The position numbers and the translations under genes are program-made. A model generated the notes under the pieces. The model was not told where the DNA came from. It saw only the letters and a list, made by a program, of their open reading frames with translations, and made no database searches. A stretch of DNA of 64,000 bases from Azomonas macrocytogenes. Lineage in GTDB: Bacteria > Pseudomonadota > Gammaproteobacteria > Pseudomonadales > Pseudomonadaceae. Shown here piece after piece: positions 35,052-44,714 of the stretch. The stretch spans positions 167,204-231,203 of the forward strand of contig NZ_JACHXI010000005.1 of the NCBI RefSeq assembly GCF_014191985.1. Direction: 5' to 3'. Each line of letters starts with the position of its first letter. Position 1 is the stretch's first letter.

Positions 35052-35184
35052 TCAGTGCTATCCCTCTTGCTGATCTGTAGATGCTCTGGAGCGGACATCT
35101 CGGAGCAGGGCACAGGGCAAGCTTTGTACCAGCGATTTTTTCGCACCTGCGGGTACGGAGGATGCGCTTGGTACATGGATGTAT

Positions 35185-35203
35185 GGAAAATCATTCTCAT
35201 TAA
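35185..35203. promoter_or_regulatory. Fur-box-like site upstream of the TonB/SBP/NifD-like operon
   Basis: The sequence ggaaaatcattctcattaa differs by one base from the core AATCATTATCATT of the Fur consensus over 13 positions. It lies in the 233-base gap between the LysR gene and the TonB receptor start, the correct place for the leftward operon. Iron control by Fur is inferred. Confidence 0.6.
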
Positions 35204-35284
35204 GGCGAGTGCCAATACGAAAATGTAAGCGGTGCTGCCGTAATGTTCGAGACGGTACGTGAGGCGTGGGAAGCGCTCGTCCGG

Positions 35285-36250
35285 CTATCTGCCCGAGCTT
35301 CCCTTGGCGTCTTGTTGCGAGCCGCCCAGCAGGCTATCCGCATCGCCGCAGAACATCTGAATCCGCGAGCGCAGCCAGCGTTCGGCCGGGTCGTTGTCCT
35401 GGGTGCCGCGCCAGACCATGTGCAGTTCGAAAGACGGTGTAGCCAGCGGCAGCGCCTCGGCCCGCAGGCCACCGGCAGCGGTCAGCGCGGCCGCGGCATA
35501 GTCGGGCACGCTGGCGACGATATCGGTGCCGGCGAGCAGGTTGGCCAGCCCGTTGAATTGCGGCACAGCCAGTACCACACGGCGAGTGCAGCCGAGCTTG
35601 GCCAATTCCTCGTCGACGAACCCGGAGAGATCCCCGGCGAACGAAACCAGCGCATGTGGCCGCTGGCAGTAGTCCTGCAGGCTCAGCGCACCGGGTATGG
35701 CATCGGCGCGCAGCAGCCGGGGCGCGCTTTTGCGCAGCACCTTGCGCTTGGCGTTGGCTGGCAGTTCCTCGGTATAGCTGACGCCGACCGAAATCTCCCC
35801 GGAAGCCAGCAACTGCGGCATCAGCAGATAATTGGCCCGCCGCACCACCAGGGTGATGCCTGGCGCCTCGGCACGCAGGCGGCGCAGCAGGGACGGCAGC
35901 AAGGCGAACTCCACATCGTCGGACAGGCCGACCCGGAACACTGCCGTGCTGGTCGCCGGGTCGAACTCGGCGGCGCGGCTCACAGCGGTGGAGATGGAGT
36001 CCAGCGCCGGCGAAAGCAGGGCGAAGATTTCCCTGGCCCGGGTCGTCGGCTCCATGCTGCGGCCGGTCCGCACGAACAGCGGATCGTCGAACAGGCTGCG
36101 CAGTCGCGCCAGCGCCGCGCTGATCGCCGGCTGGCCGAGAAAAAGCTTTTCCGCCGCACGGGTCACGCTGCGTTCGTGCATCAGCGTCTCGAAGACGATC
36201 AGCAGGTTCAGGTCGAGGCGGCGCAGATCGTTGCGGTTCACGGCATTCAT
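35285..36250 (-). CDS. LysR-family transcriptional regulator
   Basis: 321 residues. The N-terminal R-R-L-D-L-N-L-L-I-V-F-E and S-V-T-R-A-A-E-K-L-F-L-G-Q-P-A-I-S-A-A-L segments mark the NodD/SyrM-like LysR subgroup. The effector domain follows, and the tail is Gly/Ser/Lys-rich. It is divergent from the MDR oxidoreductase at 36466, which it most likely regulates. It also precedes the TonB operon on the same strand, but 233 bases separate them. Confidence 0.92.
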   Translation of the reverse strand: MNAVNRNDLRRLDLNLLIVFETLMHERSVTRAAEKLFLGQPAISAALARLRSLFDDPLFVRTGRSMEPTTRAREIFALLSPALDSISTAVSRAAEFDPATSTAVFRVGLSDDVEFALLPSLLRRLRAEAPGITLVVRRANYLLMPQLLASGEISVGVSYTEELPANAKRKVLRKSAPRLLRADAIPGALSLQDYCQRPHALVSFAGDLSGFVDEELAKLGCTRRVVLAVPQFNGLANLLAGTDIVASVPDYAAAALTAAGGLRAEALPLATPSFELHMVWRGTQDNDPAERWLRSRIQMFCGDADSLLGGSQQDAKGSSGR

Positions 36251-36465
36251 TCGCTTGGAGTCGAAAGGAAAGGTGCCGGGTGGGCGGGGTATGCGTCAAG
36301 CGCAAGGCCTACCCGCGAGAAACGTCCGGCCTCGGTAGGGGTCGGATGAAGCCAGAAGGGGAGTGCGGATCACTGGTGTGCATGTCCACTATTGTCCCGG
36401 ATCGATAGCGTCATCCGTCAACCCCAGATAGAGTTCGGAGCACGTTTCTCTCTGCGAGGTGGACG

Positions 36466-37491
36466 ATGTCCCGCATGATTCGCTTCCACACATTCGGTGC
36501 CGCCGACGTGCTCTGTCTGGAGCAGTCGCCCACGCCAGCGCCGGGAGCCGGCGAGGTATTGGTGCGAACCCGGGCGCTGGGCATGGGTTGGCAGGATACG
36601 TTGTGGCGGCAGAACCTGGCCGCCGAGCCGGTGCGCCTGCCGGCCGGGCTTGGTTGCGAACTGGCTGGAGTGGTCGATGCGGTGGGGCCGGAGGTGGAAG
36701 ACCTGGCGCCGGGCATGCCCGTGGCCAGCTTTCCCGCCTTCTCGCCCAATCGTTATCCCGCCTGGGGCGATCTGGTAGTGATGCCGCGTGCGGGGCTGAC
36801 GCGTTACCCCGAGATACTTTCCCCGCAACAGGCGGCGGTACATTACACACCTTATCTAAGCGCCTACTTCGGCCTGATCGTGCGCGCGGGCCTGCGCTCC
36901 GGCCAGAGCGTGCTGATCACCGAAGCCGGGCATTGCTTCGCGCCACAGGCGGTGCAACTGGCCAAGGCGCTCGGCGCCGAGGTGATCGGCTCCACCAGCA
37001 AGCCGGGCAGCCGTGATTTCATTCGAGCCATGGGCGCCGACCGAGTGATTCTCACCAGCGAACAGGATCTGGTGCTGGAAGTGGAGCGGCATACCGGCGG
37101 CAAGGGTGTCGATGTGATCCTCGATCAATGTGCCGGCCCGCAAATGAAACTGCTCGGCGATCTGGCGGCGGTACGCGGCAAGCTGGTGCTCTGCGGCCTG
37201 CACGGCGGCAACGACGCGAGCTTCCCGGCCAGCGCGGCTTTTCGCAAGCATCTGCAGTTCTTCCGCCACTGTATTCTCGACTTCACCGGCCACCCGGACC
37301 TTGGTATCGAACCGGACCGCAAGGCCGTCGAGTGCGCCCTCTGGCATATCAACGAACTGACCGCCCAGGGGCTGCTCGCCGCCCCCATCGACCGGGTATT
37401 CCCGTTCGAGGAATTCGTCGAAGCCAATCGTTACCTGGAACTCTGCCCGAGCCGGGGGCGGGTAGTGCTTGAGCTGGAGGCTCAGGGGTAG
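36466..37491 (+). CDS. MDR-family (quinone reductase-like) NAD(P)-dependent oxidoreductase
   Basis: 341 residues. GroES-like N-terminal domain with G-E-V-L-V-R-T-R-A-L-G-M-G, then P-A-G-L-G-C-E-L-A-G-V-V-D-A-V-G. A Rossmann domain begins at S-V-L-I-T-E-A-G-H near residue 150, with L-A-K-A-L-G-A-E-V-I. The zinc ligands of alcohol dehydrogenases are missing, so it belongs to the zinc-free quinone oxidoreductase branch. It should reduce quinones or enones with NADPH. It is divergent from LysR and overlaps the end of the convergent LuxR gene by ten bases. Confidence 0.9.
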   Translation: MSRMIRFHTFGAADVLCLEQSPTPAPGAGEVLVRTRALGMGWQDTLWRQNLAAEPVRLPAGLGCELAGVVDAVGPEVEDLAPGMPVASFPAFSPNRYPAWGDLVVMPRAGLTRYPEILSPQQAAVHYTPYLSAYFGLIVRAGLRSGQSVLITEAGHCFAPQAVQLAKALGAEVIGSTSKPGSRDFIRAMGADRVILTSEQDLVLEVERHTGGKGVDVILDQCAGPQMKLLGDLAAVRGKLVLCGLHGGNDASFPASAAFRKHLQFFRHCILDFTGHPDLGIEPDRKAVECALWHINELTAQGLLAAPIDRVFPFEEFVEANRYLELCPSRGRVVLELEAQG

Positions 37492-38566
37492 CTGCTGGCC
37501 CGCACGAGCAGCCTGACCAGTTCCGCCTGCCGTTCCGTACCGGTTTTGCGAAACAGGGCCCGCAGTTGGCTGCGCACGGTCGTGATCGAAACGCCCAATT
37601 GCGTGGCGCAGACGTCCGGTGTGTGGCCTTTGGCGAGCAGTTCGGCCAGGCGGCATTCGGCTGGCGTGAACTGGAAGATTTCAGCGAGTTGCTGTGTGCG
37701 CAGCCGATTATCCAGCAGGGCGACCAGTGCCAGCGGTTCCTGGAGCATCCGGTTGAACTGGGCCTGGGCACTGACTGGCGCGACCAGCAGTTCGCGGCCC
37801 GAGCCATCGGCCAGGTGCAGCCAGCCGGCCCGTTGTGGCCGCAGGCCGTGCGGATCAAGGCGGGTAGCGCGCTGGCTGAATCACGCGCCTGCAGGCGGTT
37901 TTGCCGCTCCCTGAGCATGAAGGCCGGCTCGGTCTGGCTGCGTTCGGCCGCCGGGTTGCAGAACAGTACCGTGCTGCGCTTGTTCACCAGCCACAGCGGT
38001 ATCTCGCTCTGAGCCAGCAGCAGGTCGCGTTTTTGCAATTCCAGGTCCAGCCGGTCGAGCTTGCGCGCCAGGGTAGCTGCGCGCGCCAGATGTGGCGCGA
38101 TCAGCTGCAACAAATGATTGCGCCACTCGGGCAGGCTGGCCGGGTCACGGTCGTTGTCCAGCCCGAGATAAATGGCCGATTCATGATTTTTGAATAATTT
38201 GCTGCAAGAGATGCTGCGAATACCCCATTTACGCAGATGTTCCTGATGGAATATGCCCTTGTCGAGGATCTCGGCATCGAAACACTGCGTGTCATGATGG
38301 AAAAGGCCGGGTGATTGTTTGGGAATGTAGCCGCTCCAGGGATCGTATTGGTGATAGTAGGCGTTGTAATCCCTGACCAACTTGGGGTCGCAGCAGTGGA
38401 TTCCGGTTATCTGCTGGCCGCCCGGTGTGGGACCTTCGAACAAGACCATGGCGCCATGCAGGCGCCCGGTCCCTTCTACCAAACGGTCCAACAGGTCGGG
38501 CCAGGTAGATTCGTTCAGCACGCATTCGTAAGTCAGGGCGACCAGATCGTCGTATAGCTTGTCCAT
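37482..38566 (-). pseudogene. LuxR-family regulator with a frameshift
   Basis: The start at ATG 38566 gives M-D-K-L-Y-D-D-L and an N-terminal sensing domain in one frame up to about 37830. The sequence then makes no sense in that frame, while the next frame continues with L-H-L-A-D-G-S-G-R-E-L-L-V and the LuxR/GerE helix-turn-helix (F-T-P-A-E-C-R-L-A-E-L-L-A-K-G, then T-V-R-S-Q-L-R-A-L-F-R-K-T). The length 1085 is not divisible by three, as expected. The slip is near 37825-37840, in cagccggcccgttgtggcc. It may be a real disruption or an assembly error; if repaired the protein would be about 361 residues and a stand-alone regulator. Confidence 0.8.
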
Positions 38567-38755
38567 TTTCGCCGGAATCCTTCGACATGAGCTGCCTGGT
38601 TTTTCATCTTGTGCAGCCAAATGAAAGTGCAATCAGGCATGGTCGTCTATTTTAAAGCGCACCTGCTTGCGACCCGTAGCCGCTGGGATTCCGGCTATGG
38701 GGGCTTTCGCTATAGTGCAGGCCTTTCTTGAACATTCATGAACGAAGAGGTCTCC

Positions 38756-41700
38756 ATGCGGGATAAATGGATGTGGTTCGGCATGGCATTGACTATGGCG
38801 CTGCTCACCGGCTGCGAGCAGCCGCAGACTGATCCGGCCAGTTCCGCTGCGCCGGCAACGGTAGCAGCGCCTGTGGAACCAGCCAGGCCGCCGCTGGACC
38901 GCGCCGCACTGGCCAAACGCTACGCCGGGCGCGAACTGAACGTGGTGGATGTTTCCGAAATCCAGGTGGATGGCGCCAGTACGCTATCTGTGAGTGTTTC
39001 GGTGCCGCTCGATCCGGAGCAGGATTTCGCGGCGCGGTTGCATCTGGTCGATGCCCGGGACGGCAAGGTGGATGGCGCCTGGGAGTTGAGCGATAACCTG
39101 CTGGAGCTGCGCCTGCGCTACTTGCAGCCCAAGCGCAAGCTGGTGCTGACGGTGGATCCCGGGCTGCGCGCCCTGACCGGTAGTACGCTGCCCAGAGAAC
39201 ATATCGCGCAGTTGGAAACCCGCGACTTGCAACCCAGCGTCGGCTTCGCCAGTCGTGGCTCCCTGTTGCCGACCCGGCTGGCCGAAGGGCTGCCGGTGCT
39301 GGCGCTGAATGTCGGCAAGGTCGATGTGGATTTCTTCCGGATAAAAACTGCGTCGCTGCCGGCGTTCCTGACGCGCTGGCAGCGGCGCGGCATGCTGGGC
39401 AGCTGGGAATCGCAGGAAATCTTGCCGATGGCCGAACTGGTCTACAGCGGGCGCTTCGATCTGGCGGCCCGGCCCAATATCCAGGAAACCCTGCTCCTGC
39501 CATTGTCCGGCCTCGAACCGCTCAAGCAGCCGGGCGTCTACGTCGCGGTGATGCGCCAGGCCGGGACGTATGACTACCAGCAGCCGGCCACCCTGTTCAC
39601 CCTGAGCGATATCGGCCTGTCCGCGCACCGCTCCCGTGAGCAAATCGATGTCTTTACCCAGGCGCTCGCCGGCGGCCAGGCCCAGGCCGGCGTCACCCTG
39701 ACACTACTGGATGCCGAAGGGCATTCGCTGGCCGAAGGCCAGAGCGATAACCGTGGTCATGCCCGGTTGCCGAACTCGCCGAAGGCTTCGCTGTTGCTGG
39801 CTCGCCAGGGTGGACAGACCAGCCTGCTGCGTCTGGATGGCGCGGCGCTGGATCTGGCCGAATTCGACATCGGTGGGGCCATCGCCCAGCCCTTGCAATT
39901 CTTCATCTTCGGCCCGCGCGATCTCTATCGCCCCGGCGAAACCGTGCTGCTCAATGCGCTGTTGCGTGACGCCGATGGCCGGGCGCTCAAGGCGCAGCCC
40001 GTCAGCGTGGAAGTCCGGCGACCGGACAACCAGACCAGCCGCAGCTTCGTCTGGCAGCCGGATGCCGACGGCCTTTACCAGTATCGCCTGCCGCTCGGCA
40101 GCGAAGCGCCCACCGGCCGCTGGCAATTGCTGATGAACCTGGGGGGCGGCAAGCCACCGCTGTACGAGTTTTCCGTCGAGGACTTCCTGCCGGAGCGTCT
40201 GGCCCTGGAACTCAAAGGCAGCGCCGAGCCACTGGTGCCGGCGGACCCGCTGAGCGTCGCAGTCAATGGCCGCTACCTGTACGGTGCGCCGGCCAGCGGC
40301 AATCTGGTCAGCGGCCAGCTGTACGTCCGGCCACTGCGCGAGGCGGTGGCGGCCCTGCCGGGTTATCAGTTCGGCTCGGTCACCGAAGCCGACCTCAAGC
40401 AAAGCATTACTCTCGACGACTTGACGCTGGATGAGCGCGGCCATGGACAGATCGAGCTGGAGTCGCGCTGGCGCGACGCTCGCTCGCCGCTGCAGCTCAC
40501 CGTGCAGGCGAGCCTGCAGGAGTCCGGTGGCCGGCCGGTGACCCGGCGCCTCGAACAGCCGGTCTGGCCCGCCCAGCGCCTGCCCGGCATCCGCGCCCTG
40601 TTCGACGGTGAGCAAATCGATGCCGACAGCCAGGCGGAATTTGAACTGCTGATCGCCGATGCCCAGGGCCACAGGCTGGCCGCAGACGCGGTGAAAGTGC
40701 GTCTGATCCGCGAACGCCGCGACTATTACTGGCAGTTCTCCGAAGGTGATGGCTGGAGCAGCCAATACAACGAAAAATTCCTGACCCTGGCCGAAGAGAC
40801 GCTGAATCTGGCCCAGGACGGCAGTGCCAAACTCGGGTTTCCGGTGGAATGGGGCCCCTATCGCGTCGAAGTGGAAGACCCGCAGACCGGGCTGGTCAGC
40901 AGCCTGCGCTTCTGGGCCGGCTATCGCTGGCAGGACAATACCGAAGGCGGTGCGGTGCGCCCGGATCAGGTCAAGCTGGCGCTGGACAAACCCGCCTATG
41001 CCGAAGGCGAAACGGCGCGCATCACGGTAACACCGCCCGCGGCCGGCAACGGCTATCTGCTGCTGGAGTCCGCTGCCGGGCCGCTCTGGTGGCAACCTAT
41101 CGAAGTCCCGGTCCAAGGCAAGACTTTCGAACTGCCCATCGACAAGACCTGGGCGCGGCACGATCTCTACGTGAGCGCGCTGGTGGTGCGACCGGGCGAG
41201 CGCCAGGCCCAGATCACGCCCAAGCGCGCGGTGGGTCTGCTGCATCTGCCGCTGGCCCGGGAGCAGCGCAAGCTGGCCCTGACGCTCGCTGCACCGACGC
41301 AGATGCGCCCCAGCCAGCCGCTCAAGGTGCGCGTCAAGGCGAGAAACGCCGACGGCAGTCTGCCGCAACAGGTGCATGTACTGGTCTCGGCGGTGGATAC
41401 CGGCATCCTGAACATCACTGATTACCGCACGCCCGATCCGTTCCAGGGCTTCTTCGGTCGCAAGGCCTATGCTGCCGATCAGTTCGACGTCTATGGCCAA
41501 CTGATCGAAGCGGGCCAGGGACGGCTGGCGAGCCTGACTTTCGGCGGTGACGATGCCGAGCTGAGCAAGGGCGGCAAGCCGCCGCTCACCAAGGTCACCC
41601 TCGTCGCACAGCAAAGCCAGCCGCTGAGCCTGGACGCCAACGGGGAAGGCGAGGTTGCGCTGCAGATCCCGGACTTCAATGGCGAATTGCGCCTGATGGC

Positions 41701-43672
41701 CCAAGCCTGGACCGACGAGCGCTACGGTTCTGCCGAAGCGAAAACTGTCGTGGCCGCACCGCTGGTCGCCGAACTGGCGGCCCCGCGCTTTCTGGCCGGC
41801 GGCGACGAGACGACCCTGGCGCTGGACCTCACCAACCTGACCGAACAGTTGCAGACCCTGACCGCGCAGCTTGCGGTGACGGGGCAATTGGCCCTGCCGA
41901 ACGGCAGCGGACAATCGGTCACCCTCAAGGCCGGCGAGCGCCAGACTCTGCGCATTCCGGTGCGGGCGCTGGGCGGCTACGGCCAGGGCCAGATAAACCT
42001 GCGGGTCAGCGGCGTCCAACTGCCGGGCGAAACCCTGCCGGATCTCGAACGGCAATGGACGTTGGGCGTGCGCCCGGCCTGGCCGGCGCGACGCGAGCAT
42101 GTGCGTGCCGTGTTGCCGCCTGGGGCAGACTGGACGCTGGCACCGTCCGTGCTGGCCACGTTCGATCCGGCCAGCCGCGAGGCTTTCGTCAACCTCTCCA
42201 GTCGCCCGCCGCTCAATCTGGCCGAGCATATCCAGGCGCTCGAAGCCTATCCCTATGGCTGCCTGGAACAGATCACCAGTGGCCTGTATCCAGCGCTGTA
42301 TGCGGATGCGGCGACCCTCGCCCGACTCGGTCTGAAAGGGGAAAGCGACAGCGTGCGGCAGCAGAAGATCGAAACCGGCATCGAACGGCTGCTGGGCATG
42401 CAGCGTTACAACGGTGGTTTCGGCTTGTGGAGTGCGGACAGCCCGGAAGAATTCTGGCTGACCGCCTACGTGACCGACTTTCTCCTGCGGGCCCGTGAAC
42501 GGGGTTTTTCCGTGCCGGAGACGGCCCTGAAGAAGGCCAGCGAGAGGCTGCTGCGCTATATGCAGGAACCCAACCTGATCGAGACCGGCTACTCGCAGAA
42601 CGACAAGCATGACCGGTTCGCCGTGCAAGCCTATGCCGGCTACGTCCTGGCGCGCAGCCAACAGGCGCCGCTGGGCGCGCTGCGCACCCTGTTCGAGCGC
42701 CGGGCCGATGCCGCTTCCGGGCTGCCGTTGGTGCACCTGGCCATCGCCCTGCAGCGCATGGGCGACGCGCCGCGCGCCCGGGAAGCGCTCCAGGCTGGGC
42801 TGCAGCAGACCCGGACAACCAACCAGTGGCTGCACGACTACGGCAGCCCGCTGCGTGACCAGGCGCTGATCTACGCGCTGCTGCAGGAGCACGATCTTGA
42901 CGCCGGAGCGCGTGAAACTCGCTTGTTCGGCCTGGCCGATCTGCTGGCGGCCCGGCGCTGGCTCTCGACCCAGGAGCGCAACGCCCTGTTCCTCGCCGGT
43001 CGCCGCCTGCTCGATATGGCAGAACCGGCCTGGCAGGCCGAACTAGTGCAGGGAGCGCAGACCCGGCCGCTCGCCGGCGAGCGCAGCCTGAACCTGACCC
43101 TGGACAGCGCCGCGCTTGGCTCGTCGCTCACCATTCGCAACCTGGACGTAACGCCGTTGTACCAGCAGGTCACCGTGGCGGGTTATCCGGATCGCCCGCT
43201 GCCGGTCAGCAGCGACAATCTGAAAATCCACCGCGAATTCCTCGGTACGAACGGTACGCCGCTGGCGTTGGACGAGGTTCGCAGCGGCCAGTTGATCGTC
43301 GTGCACCTGGCGGTCACCGCCAAGGAGCGGATTCCCGATGCGCTGGTGGTGGATCTGTTGCCGGCAGGGCTGGAGCTGGAGAACCAGAACCTGGCACAAA
43401 GCTCGGCCAGCCTGAAAGATGCCAGCCCCGGTTTCGCTGGCTGGCTGCGCGAGATGCAGGACGGACGCATCAAGCACCAGGAATTTCGCGACGACCGCTA
43501 CGTGGCGGCGGTGGACCTGAACGGCTATGGCACAACCCATCTGCTCTATCTGGCGCGGGCGGTGACGCCGGGCCACTACGTCGTCCCGCAGCCCCAGGTC
43601 GAGTCCATGTACCGGCCGGATCTCCAGGCGGTCGGCGAACCTGGCGGAGCACTGACGGTGAAGGAGCGCTGA
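38756..43672 (+). CDS. Bacterial alpha-2-macroglobulin lipoprotein (YfhM-like)
   Basis: 1638 residues from ATG 38756, preceded by GAAGAGG; the in-frame start 18 bases upstream is weaker. The lipobox L-L-T-G-C puts lipid on Cys20. Macroglobulin domains fill the N-terminal half. The thioester motif C-L-E-Q is intact at residues 1169-1172, within Y-P-Y-G-C-L-E-Q, followed by the alpha-toroid domain and receptor-like domain. It traps proteases in the periplasm. In E. coli it is adjacent to pbpC and is thought to guard the cell during wall repair; here PBP1C lies 2.5 kb downstream, separated by an inserted block. Confidence 0.96.
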   Translation: MRDKWMWFGMALTMALLTGCEQPQTDPASSAAPATVAAPVEPARPPLDRAALAKRYAGRELNVVDVSEIQVDGASTLSVSVSVPLDPEQDFAARLHLVDARDGKVDGAWELSDNLLELRLRYLQPKRKLVLTVDPGLRALTGSTLPREHIAQLETRDLQPSVGFASRGSLLPTRLAEGLPVLALNVGKVDVDFFRIKTASLPAFLTRWQRRGMLGSWESQEILPMAELVYSGRFDLAARPNIQETLLLPLSGLEPLKQPGVYVAVMRQAGTYDYQQPATLFTLSDIGLSAHRSREQIDVFTQALAGGQAQAGVTLTLLDAEGHSLAEGQSDNRGHARLPNSPKASLLLARQGGQTSLLRLDGAALDLAEFDIGGAIAQPLQFFIFGPRDLYRPGETVLLNALLRDADGRALKAQPVSVEVRRPDNQTSRSFVWQPDADGLYQYRLPLGSEAPTGRWQLLMNLGGGKPPLYEFSVEDFLPERLALELKGSAEPLVPADPLSVAVNGRYLYGAPASGNLVSGQLYVRPLREAVAALPGYQFGSVTEADLKQSITLDDLTLDERGHGQIELESRWRDARSPLQLTVQASLQESGGRPVTRRLEQPVWPAQRLPGIRALFDGEQIDADSQAEFELLIADAQGHRLAADAVKVRLIRERRDYYWQFSEGDGWSSQYNEKFLTLAEETLNLAQDGSAKLGFPVEWGPYRVEVEDPQTGLVSSLRFWAGYRWQDNTEGGAVRPDQVKLALDKPAYAEGETARITVTPPAAGNGYLLLESAAGPLWWQPIEVPVQGKTFELPIDKTWARHDLYVSALVVRPGERQAQITPKRAVGLLHLPLAREQRKLALTLAAPTQMRPSQPLKVRVKARNADGSLPQQVHVLVSAVDTGILNITDYRTPDPFQGFFGRKAYAADQFDVYGQLIEAGQGRLASLTFGGDDAELSKGGKPPLTKVTLVAQQSQPLSLDANGEGEVALQIPDFNGELRLMAQAWTDERYGSAEAKTVVAAPLVAELAAPRFLAGGDETTLALDLTNLTEQLQTLTAQLAVTGQLALPNGSGQSVTLKAGERQTLRIPVRALGGYGQGQINLRVSGVQLPGETLPDLERQWTLGVRPAWPARREHVRAVLPPGADWTLAPSVLATFDPASREAFVNLSSRPPLNLAEHIQALEAYPYGCLEQITSGLYPALYADAATLARLGLKGESDSVRQQKIETGIERLLGMQRYNGGFGLWSADSPEEFWLTAYVTDFLLRARERGFSVPETALKKASERLLRYMQEPNLIETGYSQNDKHDRFAVQAYAGYVLARSQQAPLGALRTLFERRADAASGLPLVHLAIALQRMGDAPRAREALQAGLQQTRTTNQWLHDYGSPLRDQALIYALLQEHDLDAGARETRLFGLADLLAARRWLSTQERNALFLAGRRLLDMAEPAWQAELVQGAQTRPLAGERSLNLTLDSAALGSSLTIRNLDVTPLYQQVTVAGYPDRPLPVSSDNLKIHREFLGTNGTPLALDEVRSGQLIVVHLAVTAKERIPDALVVDLLPAGLELENQNLAQSSASLKDASPGFAGWLREMQDGRIKHQEFRDDRYVAAVDLNGYGTTHLLYLARAVTPGHYVVPQPQVESMYRPDLQAVGEPGGALTVKER

Positions 43673-43874
43673 ACGCGGTCGAGGGGCATTTTTTCAAATT
43701 CGGCAACGTCATCCGGGTTGGCGGCATACTAGACCGCTAAGGGCGCACGACGGTCTTCTGCAGGACGCGCAGGATAATCACCCCCAGTTCCTTTTGGACG
43801 GCGGCTGCGTAGTTGTCCGACAGGTAGCGCAAAAAACAGGAAGGACAGCATGTAATCGCGCCACGCAGTTAGTC

Positions 43875-43898
43875 GGCAATGCCCTAGAGGGTATTGCC
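43875..43898. terminator. Hairpin downstream of the toxin-antitoxin remnant
   Basis: ggcaatgccc (43875-43884) pairs with gggtattgcc (43889-43898) over ten positions with one G-T pair and a four-base loop. It sits 20 bases after the antitoxin-like gene's end on the minus strand and 200 bases after the macroglobulin gene. No U-run follows on either strand. Confidence 0.3.
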
Positions 43899-43917
43899 CA
43901 GTTGTTTCTGATCCTGT

Positions 43918-44118
43918 TCAGTCATGCGTCTTTTCTTCCAAGGCATTCTCGCGCAGCTCTTGCGCTGACACATGCACCAGCTTCCCATCCCGAACGATGA
44001 CGATACCTGTCTCTGTCTGGATGGCCGTTTTGCGGGCCAATTCTGCAGCCCGCTGGATGGCCGCCAGCGAGGCGCGCAAGTCTGGGTTCTCGGCTTTGGA
44101 AATATCCTGTGCTTTCAT
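43918..44118 (-). CDS. Antitoxin-like small protein paired with zeta toxin
   Basis: 66 residues: an N-terminal segment M-K-A-Q-D-I-S-K-A-E-N-P-D-L, a helical A-A-I-Q-R-A-A-E-L-A-R-K-T-A repeat and I-V-V-V-like strand V-I-V-R-D-G-K-L-V. Small proteins of this form commonly follow chromosomal zeta-type toxin kinases and are taken as their antitoxins. It overlaps the end of the zeta gene by four bases (ATGA), showing translational coupling. With the toxin truncated it may be free-standing. Confidence 0.72.
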   Translation of the reverse strand: MKAQDISKAENPDLRASLAAIQRAAELARKTAIQTETGIVIVRDGKLVHVSAQELRENALEEKTHD

Positions 44119-44714
44119 GCGTTTTCTCCCCAGTCCAGCAGCACCGGCGATACACCGGCGTTGTCGTATTTGGCCCAGGTATCCACCCGAGCCTTGTAGC
44201 GTTGGTCAACATTGCGCAGACCTGCCGCAAAGCGGCGGCGGATCACGGGTTCAGGAATGTCATGTCCACCTTGCCGGACGCGCTCGGCCACCCGGGCAAT
44301 GGCTGTTTCTGCATTGGGTAGCGCCAGGAAATACAGGCCGACACGGTAGCCCAACCCGCGCCAGTGTGCGATATGCCGTAGATAGCCCAAGCCGGACAAG
44401 GTGGTTTCAAATGCGAAGCTGTCGCCGCGCCGCACACAGGCTGCAATTTCCTCCAGCATCAAGCGCCCCGCCTTGATGGCGGCTGCCTCCGGCGCAAAAG
44501 GCGACAGACCGAATGAATAATTGCCGTGACTGAAGATATTGATCAGCCGCGCATGCAGAACGCTATCCGGGTCATCGTCATCCTGTTTGATGCAGGCAGA
44601 GACGTTCTTGAAACCATGGAAACGGGTTAATTCTATAGTCTTTGCTCGTTTTAAGAGCACCTCCGAGAATACCGGACGCCTCCGAAATGGGGCGTCGTCC
44701 TGTAGCCGTGCCAA
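44115..44714 (-). pseudogene. Zeta-toxin family kinase, N-terminally replaced and without P-loop
   Basis: Residues from about 69 on (coding 44510 down to 44115) match zeta-type toxins: G-L-S-P-F-A-P-E-A-A-A-I-K-A-G-R, F-A-F-E-T-T-L-S-G, A-E-R-V-R-Q-G-G-H-D-I-P-E and R-R-R-F. The family's N-terminus, with the ATP-binding G-P-N-G-A-G-K-T-T loop and V-N-A-D, is missing. The first 68 codons are unrelated (a run of four Asp, low similarity to anything I know). Without the Walker A motif it cannot phosphorylate UDP-sugars. The break near 44510 is a recombination or insertion junction. It could still be expressed as an inert protein. Confidence 0.75.

Noticed and set aside
39704..42892. Minus-strand open frame of 1062 codons
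   Set aside because: Antisense shadow of the alpha-2-macroglobulin gene, whose thioester and lipobox motifs are unambiguous on the plus strand.
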